Shown here: piece by piece, positions 6,895 through 15,628 of the stretch
How the letters are laid out: each line of letters starts with the position of its first letter
Numbering within the stretch: the first letter of the stretch is position 1
Assembly: GCA_945613045.1 (NCBI GenBank)
Contig: CALZAG010000016.1
Span: forward strand, 1 to 17,640
DNA from: an uncultured Clostridia bacterium
GTDB taxonomy: Bacteria; Bacillota; Clostridia; Oscillospirales; Oscillospiraceae
Length of the DNA stretch: 17,640 nucleotides
Direction of reading: 5' to 3'
Program-made: the position numbers and the translations under genes
Notes under the pieces: model-generated
What the model was told of the DNA's origin: nothing
What the model saw: the letters and a program-made list of their open reading frames with translations, nothing else
Database searches by the model: none

Positions 6895-8768
6895 AGATAA
6901 CTTCCAGAGCGGAGCTTGCACGCTGCAGGCAGCTGTATAAGAAATCTCTCGCCTCACAGTACAAACAGGTAGTTATATGCGGCGGCTCAGGCTGTGTTGC
7001 CGGCGGCTCACGCAATGTCTACGCAAAGATGCAGGAGCTCATGGAGGCGAAGGGGCTCAAGGTCGACGTCAGGCTGGAGCATGAACCGCACGGCGATGCG
7101 GTCGGCTTAAAGCACAGCGGATGCCATGGCTTCTGCGAGATGGGGCCGCTTATGCGTATCGAGCCGATGGGCCTTCTTTACATAAAAGTTCAGGTCGAGG
7201 ACTGTGAGGAAATAATAGAAAAGACCATCCTCAATGATGAAGTCATTGACCGTCTTGTTTATCATCAGGATAAAAAAGCATACTCCCGTCAGGAGGATAT
7301 CCCCTTCTATCGCCAGCAGACCCGTGTTGCTCTCGAGCACTGCGGACATATAAACGCAGAGAGCGTCGAGGAATACATAGCTGTCGGCGGTTATTCCGCC
7401 CTTGAAAAGGCGCTTTTTGATATGCAGCCTGAGGATATCATTAAGGAAATATCCGACTCCGTACTCCGCGGCAGAGGCGGCGGCGGCTTCCCCGCCGGCA
7501 AAAAGTGGGCGCAGGTCGCCGCACACAAGGACGCCCCTCAGAAGTATATAGTCTGCAACGGCGACGAGGGCGACCCCGGCGCATTCATGGACCGTTCTGT
7601 CATGGAGGGCGATCCTCACAGGATGATAGAGGGCATGATAATCGCGGGCATAGCCTGCGGCGCAACTGAGGGCTATATCTATGTCCGAGCCGAATATCCT
7701 CTCGCGGTCGAAAGGCTGAAGCTCGCCATCAAGGACGATGAGGAACACGGCATACTCGGCGATAACATTTTAGGTTCCGGCAAGAGCTTCCATCTGCATA
7801 TCAGCAAGGGCGCCGGAGCGTTCGTCTGCGGAGAGGGCTCCGCGCTCACGGCCTCTATCGAGAGCCACCGCGGCATGCCGAGGACAAAGCCGCCCCGCAC
7901 CGTCGACGCCGGTCTCCTGGCCTCCCCCACAGTTCTTAACAATGTCGAGACCTTTGCAAATGTTCCGCCCATCATAAGCCGCGGCGCCGAATGGTACCGC
8001 TCGATAGGCACGGAAGGCAACTACGGTACCAAGGCTTTCGCCCTGACGGGCAATATCAAGCACACCGGTCTTATAGAGGTGCCTCTCGGCACGACGCTGC
8101 GTCAGATAATCTTTGATATCGGCGGCGGTACCAAAACCGGAAAGTTCAAAGCCGTACAGATAGGTGGCCCGTCGGGCGGCTGCCTCACTGAGGAGCATCT
8201 CGATCTTCCTCTCGATTTTGACTCTCTCAAGGAAGTCGGTGCGATAATTGGCTCCGGCGGACTTGTCGTCATGGGCGACGACACCTGCATGGTCGAGATC
8301 GCGCGCTTCTTCATGAACTTCACTAAAAATGAATCCTGCGGCAAGTGTACGACCTGCCGTGAAGGTATACCCGAGATGCTGCGCATACTTGAGGGTATAA
8401 CCAAGGGTCAGGGTGAGCTGAAGGATCTTGACAGACTTGAGAAAATTGCAAAGACCGTTCATACCTGCTCGCTGTGCGGCCTCGGCAAGACTGCGACTAA
8501 CCCCGTTTTGAGCACTCTGAAGTATTTCCGCGACGAATATGTAGCTCACATCGTGGATGAAGTCTGCCCTGCGGGCCAGTGTACCGGTCTCACCCACTAC
8601 TGGATCGATCCTGACGTCTGCATCGGCTGCGGCAAGTGCAAGATGAACTGCCCGGGCGATGCGATAACCGGCGCCGTTCGCGTCCCGCATGTAGTAGACA
8701 AGAAGAAGTGCCTGCACTGCGGTCTGTGTATGCAGCTGTGTCCGGTGCGCGCCATCAAGGAGGTTTGA
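6891..8768 (+). CDS. hydB: NADH-linked [FeFe] hydrogenase, NuoF-like flavoprotein subunit (HydB)
   Basis: A 625-residue NADH- and FMN-binding subunit. Domains in order: a thioredoxin-like [2Fe-2S] domain with C30, C35, C78 and C82; the 51-kDa NuoF core with the nucleotide motif GRGGGGFPAG (194-203) and the FMN motif NGDEGDPGAFMDR (223-235); an SLBB-type region; the N3-type [4Fe-4S] motif ESCGKCTTCREG (C483, C486, C489) with the fourth ligand near C526; and a C-terminal two-cluster ferredoxin domain (C577/580/583/587 and C607/610/613/617). This composition matches HydB of electron-bifurcating hydrogenases such as that of Thermotoga maritima, where NADH and reduced ferredoxin are used together. 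Bifurcation is inferred from family, not shown by sequence. The AAGGAGG at its 3' end serves hydA. Confidence 0.96.
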   Translation: MKITSRAELARCRQLYKKSLASQYKQVVICGGSGCVAGGSRNVYAKMQELMEAKGLKVDVRLEHEPHGDAVGLKHSGCHGFCEMGPLMRIEPMGLLYIKVQVEDCEEIIEKTILNDEVIDRLVYHQDKKAYSRQEDIPFYRQQTRVALEHCGHINAESVEEYIAVGGYSALEKALFDMQPEDIIKEISDSVLRGRGGGGFPAGKKWAQVAAHKDAPQKYIVCNGDEGDPGAFMDRSVMEGDPHRMIEGMIIAGIACGATEGYIYVRAEYPLAVERLKLAIKDDEEHGILGDNILGSGKSFHLHISKGAGAFVCGEGSALTASIESHRGMPRTKPPRTVDAGLLASPTVLNNVETFANVPPIISRGAEWYRSIGTEGNYGTKAFALTGNIKHTGLIEVPLGTTLRQIIFDIGGGTKTGKFKAVQIGGPSGGCLTEEHLDLPLDFDSLKEVGAIIGSGGLVVMGDDTCMVEIARFFMNFTKNESCGKCTTCREGIPEMLRILEGITKGQGELKDLDRLEKIAKTVHTCSLCGLGKTATNPVLSTLKYFRDEYVAHIVDEVCPAGQCTGLTHYWIDPDVCIGCGKCKMNCPGDAITGAVRVPHVVDKKKCLHCGLCMQLCPVRAIKEV

Positions 8769-8772
8769 GCCG

Positions 8773-10452
8773 ATGAAACGTATGATAATAGACGGTATAA
8801 GCTGCGAATTTGAAAATGAGCGCAATGTGCTCGAGGTGGCACGCAAAAACGGCATTGACATTCCCAATCTCTGCTACTGCGAGAATCTATCGATATACGG
8901 CGGCTGCCGTATGTGCATAGTCGAGGATGAACGTGGCAAGATCGACACCGCCTGCACCATGATACCGAGGGAAGGCCTATCGATAAAAACCTTCACCGAG
9001 GCTCTTACCGAGCACCGCCGCATGATACTCGAAATGCTGCTGTCGCGCCACAGAGCCGAATGCACCACCTGCAACAAGTCCGGCAAGTGCAGCCTGCAGG
9101 AATACGCGCGCCGCTACGGAGTTGACGCCGTGGACTTTCCTCTGCATTACAGCCAGGAGCCTGTTGACGACACCTCCCCCAGCATCGTGCGCGATCCTTC
9201 CAAGTGCATTCTCTGCGGTAAATGCGTGCGTATGTGCACCGAGGTCCAGAATATCCATGTCATCGATTTCGCCGAGCGCGGCAGCGAGGCGTATATATCC
9301 TGCGGCTTCGGCGACAAGCTTGCCGACACACAGTGCGTCGGCTGCGGACAATGCGCCGCCGTGTGCCCAACGGCCGCTATCACGATAAAGAACGAAATTC
9401 CCGCAATGCGCAAGGCGCTGTTTGACAAGACAAAGAAGGTGGCCGTACAGGTCGCCCCCGCCGTCAGAGTCGGGATCGGGGAGGAGTTCGGTATCCCCGC
9501 CACGGAGCCTGTCATGGGTAAGATCGTTACGGCGCTCAAGCGTCTCGGCGCGGACTATGTCTTCGACACTTCGCTCACCGCGGACCTCACCATCATGGAG
9601 GAATCGGCGGAATTCCTGCACAAGCTTGAGTCGGGCGCCAAGCTGCCGATGTTCACCTCCTGCTGCCCGGGCTGGATAAAGCACGTTGAAAATAAGCATC
9701 CGAATCTCATGTCGCAGGTATCGACGTGCGGTTCGCCCATGGAAATGTTCGGCGCCATTATCCGCAGGTACTTCAGAGGCGAACATATATTCTCCGTTGC
9801 AATAATGCCCTGCACCGCAAAGAAGGCTGAGGCGCAGCGCCCCGAGCTTGAAAAGGACTGCGAGCGGCTCATTGATCTTGTGCTCACGACTCAGGAGCTT
9901 GTGAGCATGATAAAAGAGGCCGGCATTGATTTCAAAAGTCTGCCCGAAACCGAGCCGGACGCTCCGTTCGCTCCGTACACGGGAGCCGGTGTTATCTTCG
10001 GCGTTACCGGCGGCGTAACGGAAGCGGTCATCCGCCATGTTCTCGGCGCATGCACCGAGGAGGAGATCGCATCGGTCGCCGAGTGCGGCGTACGCGGACT
10101 TGAAGGAATAAAGGCATTTGAGGTCACGGCTGGCGATACCACGCTCCGCATTGCGGTCGCAAACGGCCTCGGCAATGCCGATAAGCTCATCGAAAAGGTC
10201 GAGAGCGGTGAGGAGTTCTTCCACTTCATCGAGGTCATGGCCTGCCCGAACGGCTGCATCGGCGGCGGCGGACAGCCGCCCGCCTGCAACGCGCAGAAAG
10301 CAAAGCGCAATGAAGGCATATTCAATGCCGACAGGCAGTGCGAGCTCAAGTCATCGGAACAGAACCCCGCGCTAAAGAGCATCGCAGAACTCCTCTGCGG
10401 CAGAGAGCATGAGCTTCTGCACATACACTATCCCCTTCACGGCAAGCATTGA
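8773..10452 (+). CDS. hydA: [FeFe] hydrogenase catalytic subunit (HydA)
   Basis: A 559-residue H2-producing or H2-oxidising subunit. An N-terminal [2Fe-2S] domain (C34, C45, C48, C61) is followed by the His/Cys-ligated [4Fe-4S] domain (H93, C97, C100, C106). A two-cluster ferredoxin domain follows (C145-C155 and C188-C198). The H-cluster domain shows all three signatures: L1 TSCCPGW (295-301), L2 MPCTAKK (345-351) and L3 EVMACPNGCIGGGGQP (487-502). The proton-relay Cys of L1 is present. L3 has Asn where Gly is common. The C-terminus ends HELLHIHYP, as in the small-subunit-like tail, without the extra C-terminal iron-sulfur domain found in longer HydA proteins. Only 4 bases separate it from hydB. 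The H-cluster maturases HydE, HydF and HydG are not in the window. Confidence 0.97.
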   Translation: MKRMIIDGISCEFENERNVLEVARKNGIDIPNLCYCENLSIYGGCRMCIVEDERGKIDTACTMIPREGLSIKTFTEALTEHRRMILEMLLSRHRAECTTCNKSGKCSLQEYARRYGVDAVDFPLHYSQEPVDDTSPSIVRDPSKCILCGKCVRMCTEVQNIHVIDFAERGSEAYISCGFGDKLADTQCVGCGQCAAVCPTAAITIKNEIPAMRKALFDKTKKVAVQVAPAVRVGIGEEFGIPATEPVMGKIVTALKRLGADYVFDTSLTADLTIMEESAEFLHKLESGAKLPMFTSCCPGWIKHVENKHPNLMSQVSTCGSPMEMFGAIIRRYFRGEHIFSVAIMPCTAKKAEAQRPELEKDCERLIDLVLTTQELVSMIKEAGIDFKSLPETEPDAPFAPYTGAGVIFGVTGGVTEAVIRHVLGACTEEEIASVAECGVRGLEGIKAFEVTAGDTTLRIAVANGLGNADKLIEKVESGEEFFHFIEVMACPNGCIGGGGQPPACNAQKAKRNEGIFNADRQCELKSSEQNPALKSIAELLCGREHELLHIHYPLHGKH

Positions 10453-10470
10453 TAATAATTTTTAGAAGCA

Positions 10471-10502
10471 AAAATCGGCACCCAAGAGGGTGCCGATTTT
10501 TT
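10471..10502. terminator. Bidirectional terminator between hydA and icd
   Basis: AAAATCGGCACCC pairs with GGGTGCCGATTTT around an AAGA loop, with T-runs on both strands. It ends both the plus-strand hydCBA transcript and the convergent acn-icd transcript. Confidence 0.95.
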
Positions 10503-10518
10503 CGGTCAAAGTTTTATT

Positions 10519-11724
10519 TTAATACAGCTTTTCTGCAACGGCGCACAGAAATTCGGTATAGCTGACACTCCTGACATCGCTCTGTCCCTTACACAGAAGG
10601 GCCAGGTCTCCGGTCATCACACCGCTCTCCAAGACGTCAATGGTGGCTTTCTCCAATCGCTCGCTGAAGGCTACAAGGTCCTCACTGCCGTCCAGCTCTC
10701 CCCGCTTGCGCAGGGCTCCGCTCCAGGCAAAAATGGTCGCCACCGGGTTGGAGGAGGGTGTCTCCCCCTTCAGATACCGGTAGTAGTGGCGTGTGATCGT
10801 GCCGTGAGCCGCCTCAAACTCGTAGTTTCCGTCCGGAGAGACCAGAACACTTGTCATCATGGCCAGAGAACCGAAGGCGGTGGAAAGCATATCGCTCATC
10901 ACATCACCGTCATAGTTTTTACAGGCCCAGACGAAGCCGCCCTCACTGCGAAAGACACGGGCCACCGCATCATCGATAAGAGTATAGAAGTAGGTTATGC
11001 CCTTTGCCTCGAACTGTGACTTATAGTCACTCTCGTAAATCTCAGCGAAGATATCTTTAAAAGTCTGGTCGTACTGCTTGGAAATGGTGTCCTTAGCCGA
11101 GAACCACAGATCCTGTCCCACGGACAGTGCATACTTAAAGCAGGCGTGGGCAAAGGAGCGGATGGATTTGTCAGTGTTGTGCATACCCTGCACAACGCCG
11201 GCTCCCCTAAAGGAGAACACCTCCTGCCGGAAGGTCTCCTTTCCGCTTGCGTCAGTGAACACAAGCTCCGCTTTACCGGCGCCGGGAACACGGTACTCCA
11301 CATTCTTGTACACATCACCGTAGGCGTGCCGGGCAATGGTGATGGGCTTTTTCCACGTCCTTACCACCGGTTTGATACGGTTGAGCAGAATAGGCGTACG
11401 GAACACGGTGCCGTCCAGAATTGAGCGGATTGTACCATTTGGACTCTTCCACATACGGTGCAGATTATACTCCTCCACCCGCTGGGCATTTGGGGTAATT
11501 GTGGCGCATTTAACACCTACCCGCCACTCTTTGATCGCGTTGGCAGCGTCAACAGTCACCTGGTCGCCGGTCTTATCCCGGTTGGGCAAGCCCAGATCAT
11601 AGTATACCGTTTTAAGTTCCACAAATGGATGGATCAGCGTATCCTTGACGGCATGCCAGAGGATACGGGTCATTTCGTCGCCGTCCATCTCTACGATGGG
11701 GTTTATCATCTTGATCTTTTCCAT
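10519..11724 (-). CDS. icd: NADP-dependent isocitrate dehydrogenase, eukaryote-like type
   Basis: Oxidative decarboxylation of isocitrate to 2-oxoglutarate with NADPH formation, in the cytoplasm. The 401-residue protein belongs to the homodimeric type shared with eukaryotic cytosolic/mitochondrial enzymes rather than the E. coli type. WKSPNGTIRSILDGTVFR matches the isocitrate-binding segment; ARHAYGDVYKN holds the substrate arginine equivalent to human R132; NYDGDVMSDMLSTAFGSL is the family signature. AAHGTITRHYYRY carries the Arg-His pair associated with NADP preference. The start is 3 bases after the stop of the upstream hydratase gene, and the Shine-Dalgarno AAGGAG is formed by that gene's last codons, so the two are co-translated. 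It probably supplies 2-oxoglutarate for glutamate synthesis. Confidence 0.96.
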   Translation of the reverse strand: MEKIKMINPIVEMDGDEMTRILWHAVKDTLIHPFVELKTVYYDLGLPNRDKTGDQVTVDAANAIKEWRVGVKCATITPNAQRVEEYNLHRMWKSPNGTIRSILDGTVFRTPILLNRIKPVVRTWKKPITIARHAYGDVYKNVEYRVPGAGKAELVFTDASGKETFRQEVFSFRGAGVVQGMHNTDKSIRSFAHACFKYALSVGQDLWFSAKDTISKQYDQTFKDIFAEIYESDYKSQFEAKGITYFYTLIDDAVARVFRSEGGFVWACKNYDGDVMSDMLSTAFGSLAMMTSVLVSPDGNYEFEAAHGTITRHYYRYLKGETPSSNPVATIFAWSGALRKRGELDGSEDLVAFSERLEKATIDVLESGVMTGDLALLCKGQSDVRSVSYTEFLCAVAEKLY

Positions 11725-11727
11725 GTC

Positions 11728-13932
11728 TTACTCCTTATGGGCGGCGTAGTAGTTCATCAGGCAGCCGTCCGCAATGATCTGCTTTTCCTCATCGGTGAGG
11801 GCAGCAATATGCAGCATCACATCGTGGACGCCGTCAGCAGTCACCACTTTTGCGGGAATATCTGATGCGCCGGAGAGCACCGCCTGCCGTACACCGGGGA
11901 CATATACAAAGTCTCCGGCGGCATAGGGAAACTCCACGCCGGCGTCCAGCGTAAACGGCACCATACCCCAGTTGATGCAGTTACTGCGATAGCGCTTGGT
12001 GGCGTATTCATAGCAAATATTTGCACATCCGCCCAGAATACGTTGGCACGAGGCGGCCTGCTCACGGGCAGAGCCGTCGCCGGGCTTGTGGGCAAAGATA
12101 GTGGAGCCGATCTGCACATTCTCACCGGATATGCCCAGCTTTTCCCACACGTCGTGAAGGTCGGCGGTGGTGAGGCTGCGGGTCACGGCAGTTCGCTTCA
12201 CATACTCCGGCTCACGTCGGGACAGAGTGAATGTGGCCAGCTTACGCGGATTGGAGCGATAGGAGGAGGCATCGCCTGAAGGGATCAGCTCATCGGTTGT
12301 TGTGACCTCATCATGGATGATTGCGTCCAGGCGCAGAAGCAGATCGTCTCCGAGGGCGGGGATGGACGGCCACTCGGTGATATTGGGGCCGAAACGAAGC
12401 TCTGCCGTCTTATCCGCCTTGCCGAAGCCGAAGTAAACCCGCTTACCGTACACGCTGCCGTCAAAGCCGTAGGCCGTGGCAGCAGGAGCGGTATAGTCCA
12501 CATCGGTGGCAGCAGTCAATACACCGTGATTTCGGGCGGTGGCGGCGATGGAGCGAGCGTCCATAAGCATGACGCCGGCCACCTGACCGTCAGCAGGTTT
12601 TGAGCCCTCCCTGTTGGGGAAGTTTCGGGTAGTGTGCCGGGCGGACAGGCTGCCGCAGGAAGGCACATCGCCCGCACCGAAGCAGGGGCCGCAGAAGCAA
12701 GGCTTAAAGAGAGCGCCGCTTTCCAGCAGCGTCTGCTGAACGCCGTTTTTGATAAGCTCCAGATTAACGGGCACACTTGGGGGATACACGGACAGGGAGA
12801 AATAACCGTTACCAACATCATGTCCCTTCAATATCTCGGCGGCCTCGGCGATGTTGTCGTACATACCGCCGGCACAGCCTGCGATGATGCCCTGATCGAT
12901 CATCACCTTCCCGTTTACCACCTTGCTGCACAGGTCAAGCTTCAGATCGCCGAAGCTGGCCCGTTTCTCCGCCTCTCTGAGGATATCTCCTGCGTTTTTC
13001 TGCAGCTCATGGATCGTATATGCCTCAGACGGGTGGAAGGGCAGTGCCGCCATAGGCTCTACCTTGTCAAGGTCTATGGCAACCATGGCGTCGTAATAGG
13101 CGCCTTCAGCGGGCTGCAGCTTCCGGTAATCACCGGCGCGGCCACGTATGGCCAGATATTCCTCCACCTTTTCATCGGTTTCCCATACAGAGGAGAGGCA
13201 GGCAGTCTCGGTGGTCATCACATCAATACCAATGCGATAGTCTACGGACAGGTTGGCAACACCGGGACCGGCGAACTCCAGTACCTTGTTCTTCACAAAA
13301 TTGTTTTTATAGGTGGCTCCGCACAGGGCAATCGCCACATCATGAGGGCCGACTCCCTGACGTGGGCTGCCGGTTAGGTACACGAGCACCACCTGCGGGC
13401 GGGTCAGATCATAGGTACGGCCTAATAGCTGCTTTACAAGCTCCGGCCCACCCTCGCCGATACCCATGGTGCCTATGGCTCCGTAACGGGTATGGCTGTC
13501 GCTGCCCAGGATCATCCTTCCGCAGCCTGCCATCATCTCACGGGCGTACTGGTGGATCACCGCCTGGTTGGCAGGGACATAGATGCCGCCGTATTTTTTC
13601 GCGGCGCTGAGACCGAACACATGGTCATCCTCGTTTATAGTACCGCCCACAGCGCACAAGCTGTTGTGGCAGTTGGTCATCACATAGGGCAGCGGAAATT
13701 TCTCCAGTCCCGATGCCTTTGCAGTTTGGATGATACCCACATAAGTGATGTCGTGGGAGATCAAACTGTCGAATTTAAGTCTCAGGGCGCCGCTGTCGCC
13801 TGATGTGTTATGGGCAAGCATTATGCCTGCGGCCATAGTTAGCAAGGTTCCGCTTTCCCGGCAGCTTTCCGTCTTCGCCTCTACCGGTTTTCCGTTATGC
13901 CAGAAAACGCCGCCCTCATGCAATCTAATCAT
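11728..13932 (-). CDS. Aconitase-family hydratase (probable aconitate hydratase)
   Basis: A 734-residue [4Fe-4S] hydratase expected to isomerise citrate to isocitrate, given that isocitrate dehydrogenase follows and citrate synthase is divergent. Visible features: GSDSHT (143-148) in the catalytic core; probable cluster cysteines C353 (AGCAGGMYDN) and C414/C417 (CFCGPCFG); TRNFPNREGS (435-444), matching the NRNF-type active-site loop; and the C-terminal swivel motifs GDGSAREQA and KRYRSNCINWGM. The first cysteine sits in GCAGG instead of the canonical SCTNS, so this is a divergent branch, similar to proteins often labelled only 'hydratase'. The ATG at 13932 is chosen because AGAGAGG lies upstream and it is preceded by a good promoter; an in-frame ATG at 14007 would fall inside the -35 box. 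Substrate is inferred from context. Confidence 0.9.
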   Translation of the reverse strand: MIRLHEGGVFWHNGKPVEAKTESCRESGTLLTMAAGIMLAHNTSGDSGALRLKFDSLISHDITYVGIIQTAKASGLEKFPLPYVMTNCHNSLCAVGGTINEDDHVFGLSAAKKYGGIYVPANQAVIHQYAREMMAGCGRMILGSDSHTRYGAIGTMGIGEGGPELVKQLLGRTYDLTRPQVVLVYLTGSPRQGVGPHDVAIALCGATYKNNFVKNKVLEFAGPGVANLSVDYRIGIDVMTTETACLSSVWETDEKVEEYLAIRGRAGDYRKLQPAEGAYYDAMVAIDLDKVEPMAALPFHPSEAYTIHELQKNAGDILREAEKRASFGDLKLDLCSKVVNGKVMIDQGIIAGCAGGMYDNIAEAAEILKGHDVGNGYFSLSVYPPSVPVNLELIKNGVQQTLLESGALFKPCFCGPCFGAGDVPSCGSLSARHTTRNFPNREGSKPADGQVAGVMLMDARSIAATARNHGVLTAATDVDYTAPAATAYGFDGSVYGKRVYFGFGKADKTAELRFGPNITEWPSIPALGDDLLLRLDAIIHDEVTTTDELIPSGDASSYRSNPRKLATFTLSRREPEYVKRTAVTRSLTTADLHDVWEKLGISGENVQIGSTIFAHKPGDGSAREQAASCQRILGGCANICYEYATKRYRSNCINWGMVPFTLDAGVEFPYAAGDFVYVPGVRQAVLSGASDIPAKVVTADGVHDVMLHIAALTDEEKQIIADGCLMNYYAAHKE

Positions 13933-13978
13933 ATCGCCATTTCCTCTCTTACGCCGTTTTGTCCAATACATAGGTTGA

Positions 13979-14007
13979 AGTATAGCACAGGCTTTTGGCA
14001 TACGCAA
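13979..14007 (-). promoter_or_regulatory. Promoter of the hydratase-icd operon
   Basis: On the minus strand TTGCGT (14002-14007), a 17-base spacer and TATACT (13979-13984). The hydratase start lies about 47 bases downstream of the -10 box. Confidence 0.7.
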
Positions 14008-14027
14008 TAGTTATTTGAATATTTTTC

Positions 14028-14043
14028 ATTGCTTTCTTGCAAT
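14028..14043. promoter_or_regulatory. Dyad 1 in the hydratase/citrate synthase intergenic region
   Basis: ATTGC and GCAAT are perfect inverted half-sites separated by 6 bases, just upstream of the minus-strand -35 box. A second dyad with the same TTGC/GCAA halves lies about 60 bases away. No regulator is named. Confidence 0.4.
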
Positions 14044-14083
14044 AGATGCCTAATTATCGCTTTTAATTGGGGTTTGATATTAA

Positions 14084-14106
14084 TTTTTTGCAAGTTTAGC
14101 AAAAAA
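14084..14106. promoter_or_regulatory. Dyad 2, immediately upstream of the citrate synthase -35 box
   Basis: TTTTTTGC and GCAAAAAA are perfect 8-base inverted arms separated by 7 bases. The repeat ends 3 bases before the -35 hexamer at 14110, a typical place for an operator. The A/T tracts could also simply be an UP-like element. Confidence 0.45.
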
Positions 14107-14109
14107 CTC

Positions 14110-14138
14110 TTGCATTTTGTGAGCTATAGACCTATAAT
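14110..14138 (+). promoter_or_regulatory. Promoter of citrate synthase
   Basis: TTGCAT (14110-14115), a 17-base spacer and TATAAT (14133-14138). The start codon at 14170 follows after a leader of about 25 bases that contains AAAGGAG. Confidence 0.8.
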
Positions 14139-14169
14139 GGCCTCACCAACAAAAAAGGAGATCCCCATC

Positions 14170-15531
14170 ATGTCTAATGATCCCGCATTGCTGACACAGT
14201 ATACACAGCTTTTGTGCAACGATATCAACAGCGCCTATACCATCGATAAGGAGGCTTACCGCAAGCTGTCTGTCAAGCGCGGCCTGCGCAATGAGGACGG
14301 TACCGGCGTACTAATCGGTGTCACGCAGATCGGTTCCGTTCAGGGCTACTATTTGGACGACGGGGAAAAGACTCCCATACCCGGGCATCTCTATTATAGG
14401 GGCATAGATGTAAACGATATTACCGACACTCACCAGAAAAACGGTACCTTTGGCTTTGAAGAGGTGGCCTATCTGCTGCTGATGGGCAAACTGCCCACTG
14501 CTGAACAGAAGGCATGCTTCGACATGATCCTCGCCGAAGCCCGGCCTCTGCCCGACGGTTTTTTTGAGGATATGATCCTCAAGGTCTCCGGCAGCAATGT
14601 TATGAACGTACTGCCCCGCTGCGTACTTGCCCTGTACAACTATGACGATGCACCGGAGGATAATTCCATTGAGCATCTGGTGCTGCAGGCCATTCAGCTT
14701 ATCGCCAGATTCCCCGGTATCGTCGCTACCGCCTATGCCGCCAAGCGGCACCATTACGACCACAAATCACTGTACGTCCATAATCCCAGGCCGGAGCTTT
14801 CAGTGTCGGAGAATTTTCTTCGGATGCTGCGGCCGAATAAGGCATACACGCCGGAGGAGGCACAGCTTCTTGACCTGATGCTGATCCTCCACGCCGAACA
14901 CGGCGGCGGCAACAACTCCACCTTTACCTGCCGCTCTCTCAGCTCCACCGGTACGGATACCTACAGTGCCATCGCAGGCGCTGTGTGCTCCCTGAAGGGG
15001 CCGCTTCACGGCGGCGCCAACGGTAAGGCGCTGGCAATGATCGATGACATCCGTGAGCATGTGTCCGATCTGAAGGACGATGAAGAAATCGTCCGTCATT
15101 TGCGTCTTATTCTGGACGGAGAGGCCTTTGATCGCTCCGGTAAGCTATATGGCTTGGGGCACGCGGTGTATACCCTGTCCGACCCGCGTGCCGTACTTAT
15201 AAAAAAATATGCCCGTACTTTAGCGGAAAAGTGGGGCCGTATGGAGGATTTCCGGCTTATCGAAAGTGTGGAGCGGCTGGGTTCTGCGGAGATCGCCCAC
15301 CGCAAACATACCACTACCCCCATTTGTGCCAATGTTGACCTGTATTCCGGCCTTGTATATGACATGTTAGGCATTCCCCGCGAGCTGTTTACCCCTCTTT
15401 TCGCCACAGCCCGTATTGCCGGCTGGTGCGCGCATAGAATAGAAGAGGCCGCCACCTGCCACCGCATTATGCGTCCGGCCTATCATGCCACCGCAAAAAA
15501 AGTGGCATATGTGCCAATCGATGAGCGCTGA
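14170..15531 (+). CDS. gltA: Citrate synthase
   Basis: Condenses acetyl-CoA with oxaloacetate to give citrate, the first step towards 2-oxoglutarate. The 453-residue protein has the catalytic histidines in HAEHGGGNN (H244), GPLHGGAN (H280) and GLGHAVYTLSDPRA (H331), and the catalytic Asp in ANVDLYSG (D390). The N-terminal part (about 1-75) and the YYRGIDV segment place it with the citrate/2-methylcitrate synthase group; use of propionyl-CoA cannot be excluded from sequence. The ATG at 14170 is preceded by AAAGGAGATC. Longer in-frame starts upstream would put the promoter inside the gene and are rejected. It is transcribed divergently from the hydratase-icd operon, which catalyses the following two steps. 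The symbol gltA is used by function. Confidence 0.95.
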   Translation: MSNDPALLTQYTQLLCNDINSAYTIDKEAYRKLSVKRGLRNEDGTGVLIGVTQIGSVQGYYLDDGEKTPIPGHLYYRGIDVNDITDTHQKNGTFGFEEVAYLLLMGKLPTAEQKACFDMILAEARPLPDGFFEDMILKVSGSNVMNVLPRCVLALYNYDDAPEDNSIEHLVLQAIQLIARFPGIVATAYAAKRHHYDHKSLYVHNPRPELSVSENFLRMLRPNKAYTPEEAQLLDLMLILHAEHGGGNNSTFTCRSLSSTGTDTYSAIAGAVCSLKGPLHGGANGKALAMIDDIREHVSDLKDDEEIVRHLRLILDGEAFDRSGKLYGLGHAVYTLSDPRAVLIKKYARTLAEKWGRMEDFRLIESVERLGSAEIAHRKHTTTPICANVDLYSGLVYDMLGIPRELFTPLFATARIAGWCAHRIEEAATCHRIMRPAYHATAKKVAYVPIDER

Positions 15532-15548
15532 TTGTTTCCTTTCTGTAG

Positions 15549-15580
15549 ATAAAAGCCGTCCTTCCGGACGGCTTTTATAA
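15549..15580 (+). terminator. Terminator after citrate synthase
   Basis: AAAAGCCGTCC and GGACGGCTTTT form an 11-bp stem around TTCC, 20 bases after the stop codon. The T-run is short (TTTTATAA). Confidence 0.88.
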
Positions 15581-15628
15581 TTATAGTTGTAAACTCTGTA
15601 AAAAGTAAGAGAAACCCGCAGGCATTTA

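Noticed and set aside
7770..10224. Long minus-strand reading frames opposite hydB and hydA (up to 415 codons)
   Set aside because: They lie antisense to genes with unmistakable iron-sulfur and H-cluster motifs. Their translations are rich in Arg, Ala and His in the way expected from the reverse of G+C-rich coding DNA, with no ribosome sites or motifs.
12634..13377. 247-codon plus-strand frame opposite the hydratase gene
   Set aside because: It is a shadow of the hydratase coding strand; no Shine-Dalgarno, promoter or recognisable domain supports it.
13933..14007. Longer N-terminus for the hydratase
   Set aside because: The in-frame ATG at 14007 falls in the -35 box of the minus-strand promoter and has no ribosome site; the ATG at 13932 has one.
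14029..14169. Longer N-terminus for citrate synthase
   Set aside because: It would put the promoter and a dyad inside the gene. The ATG at 14170 has AAAGGAG at correct distance and gives the normal family start.
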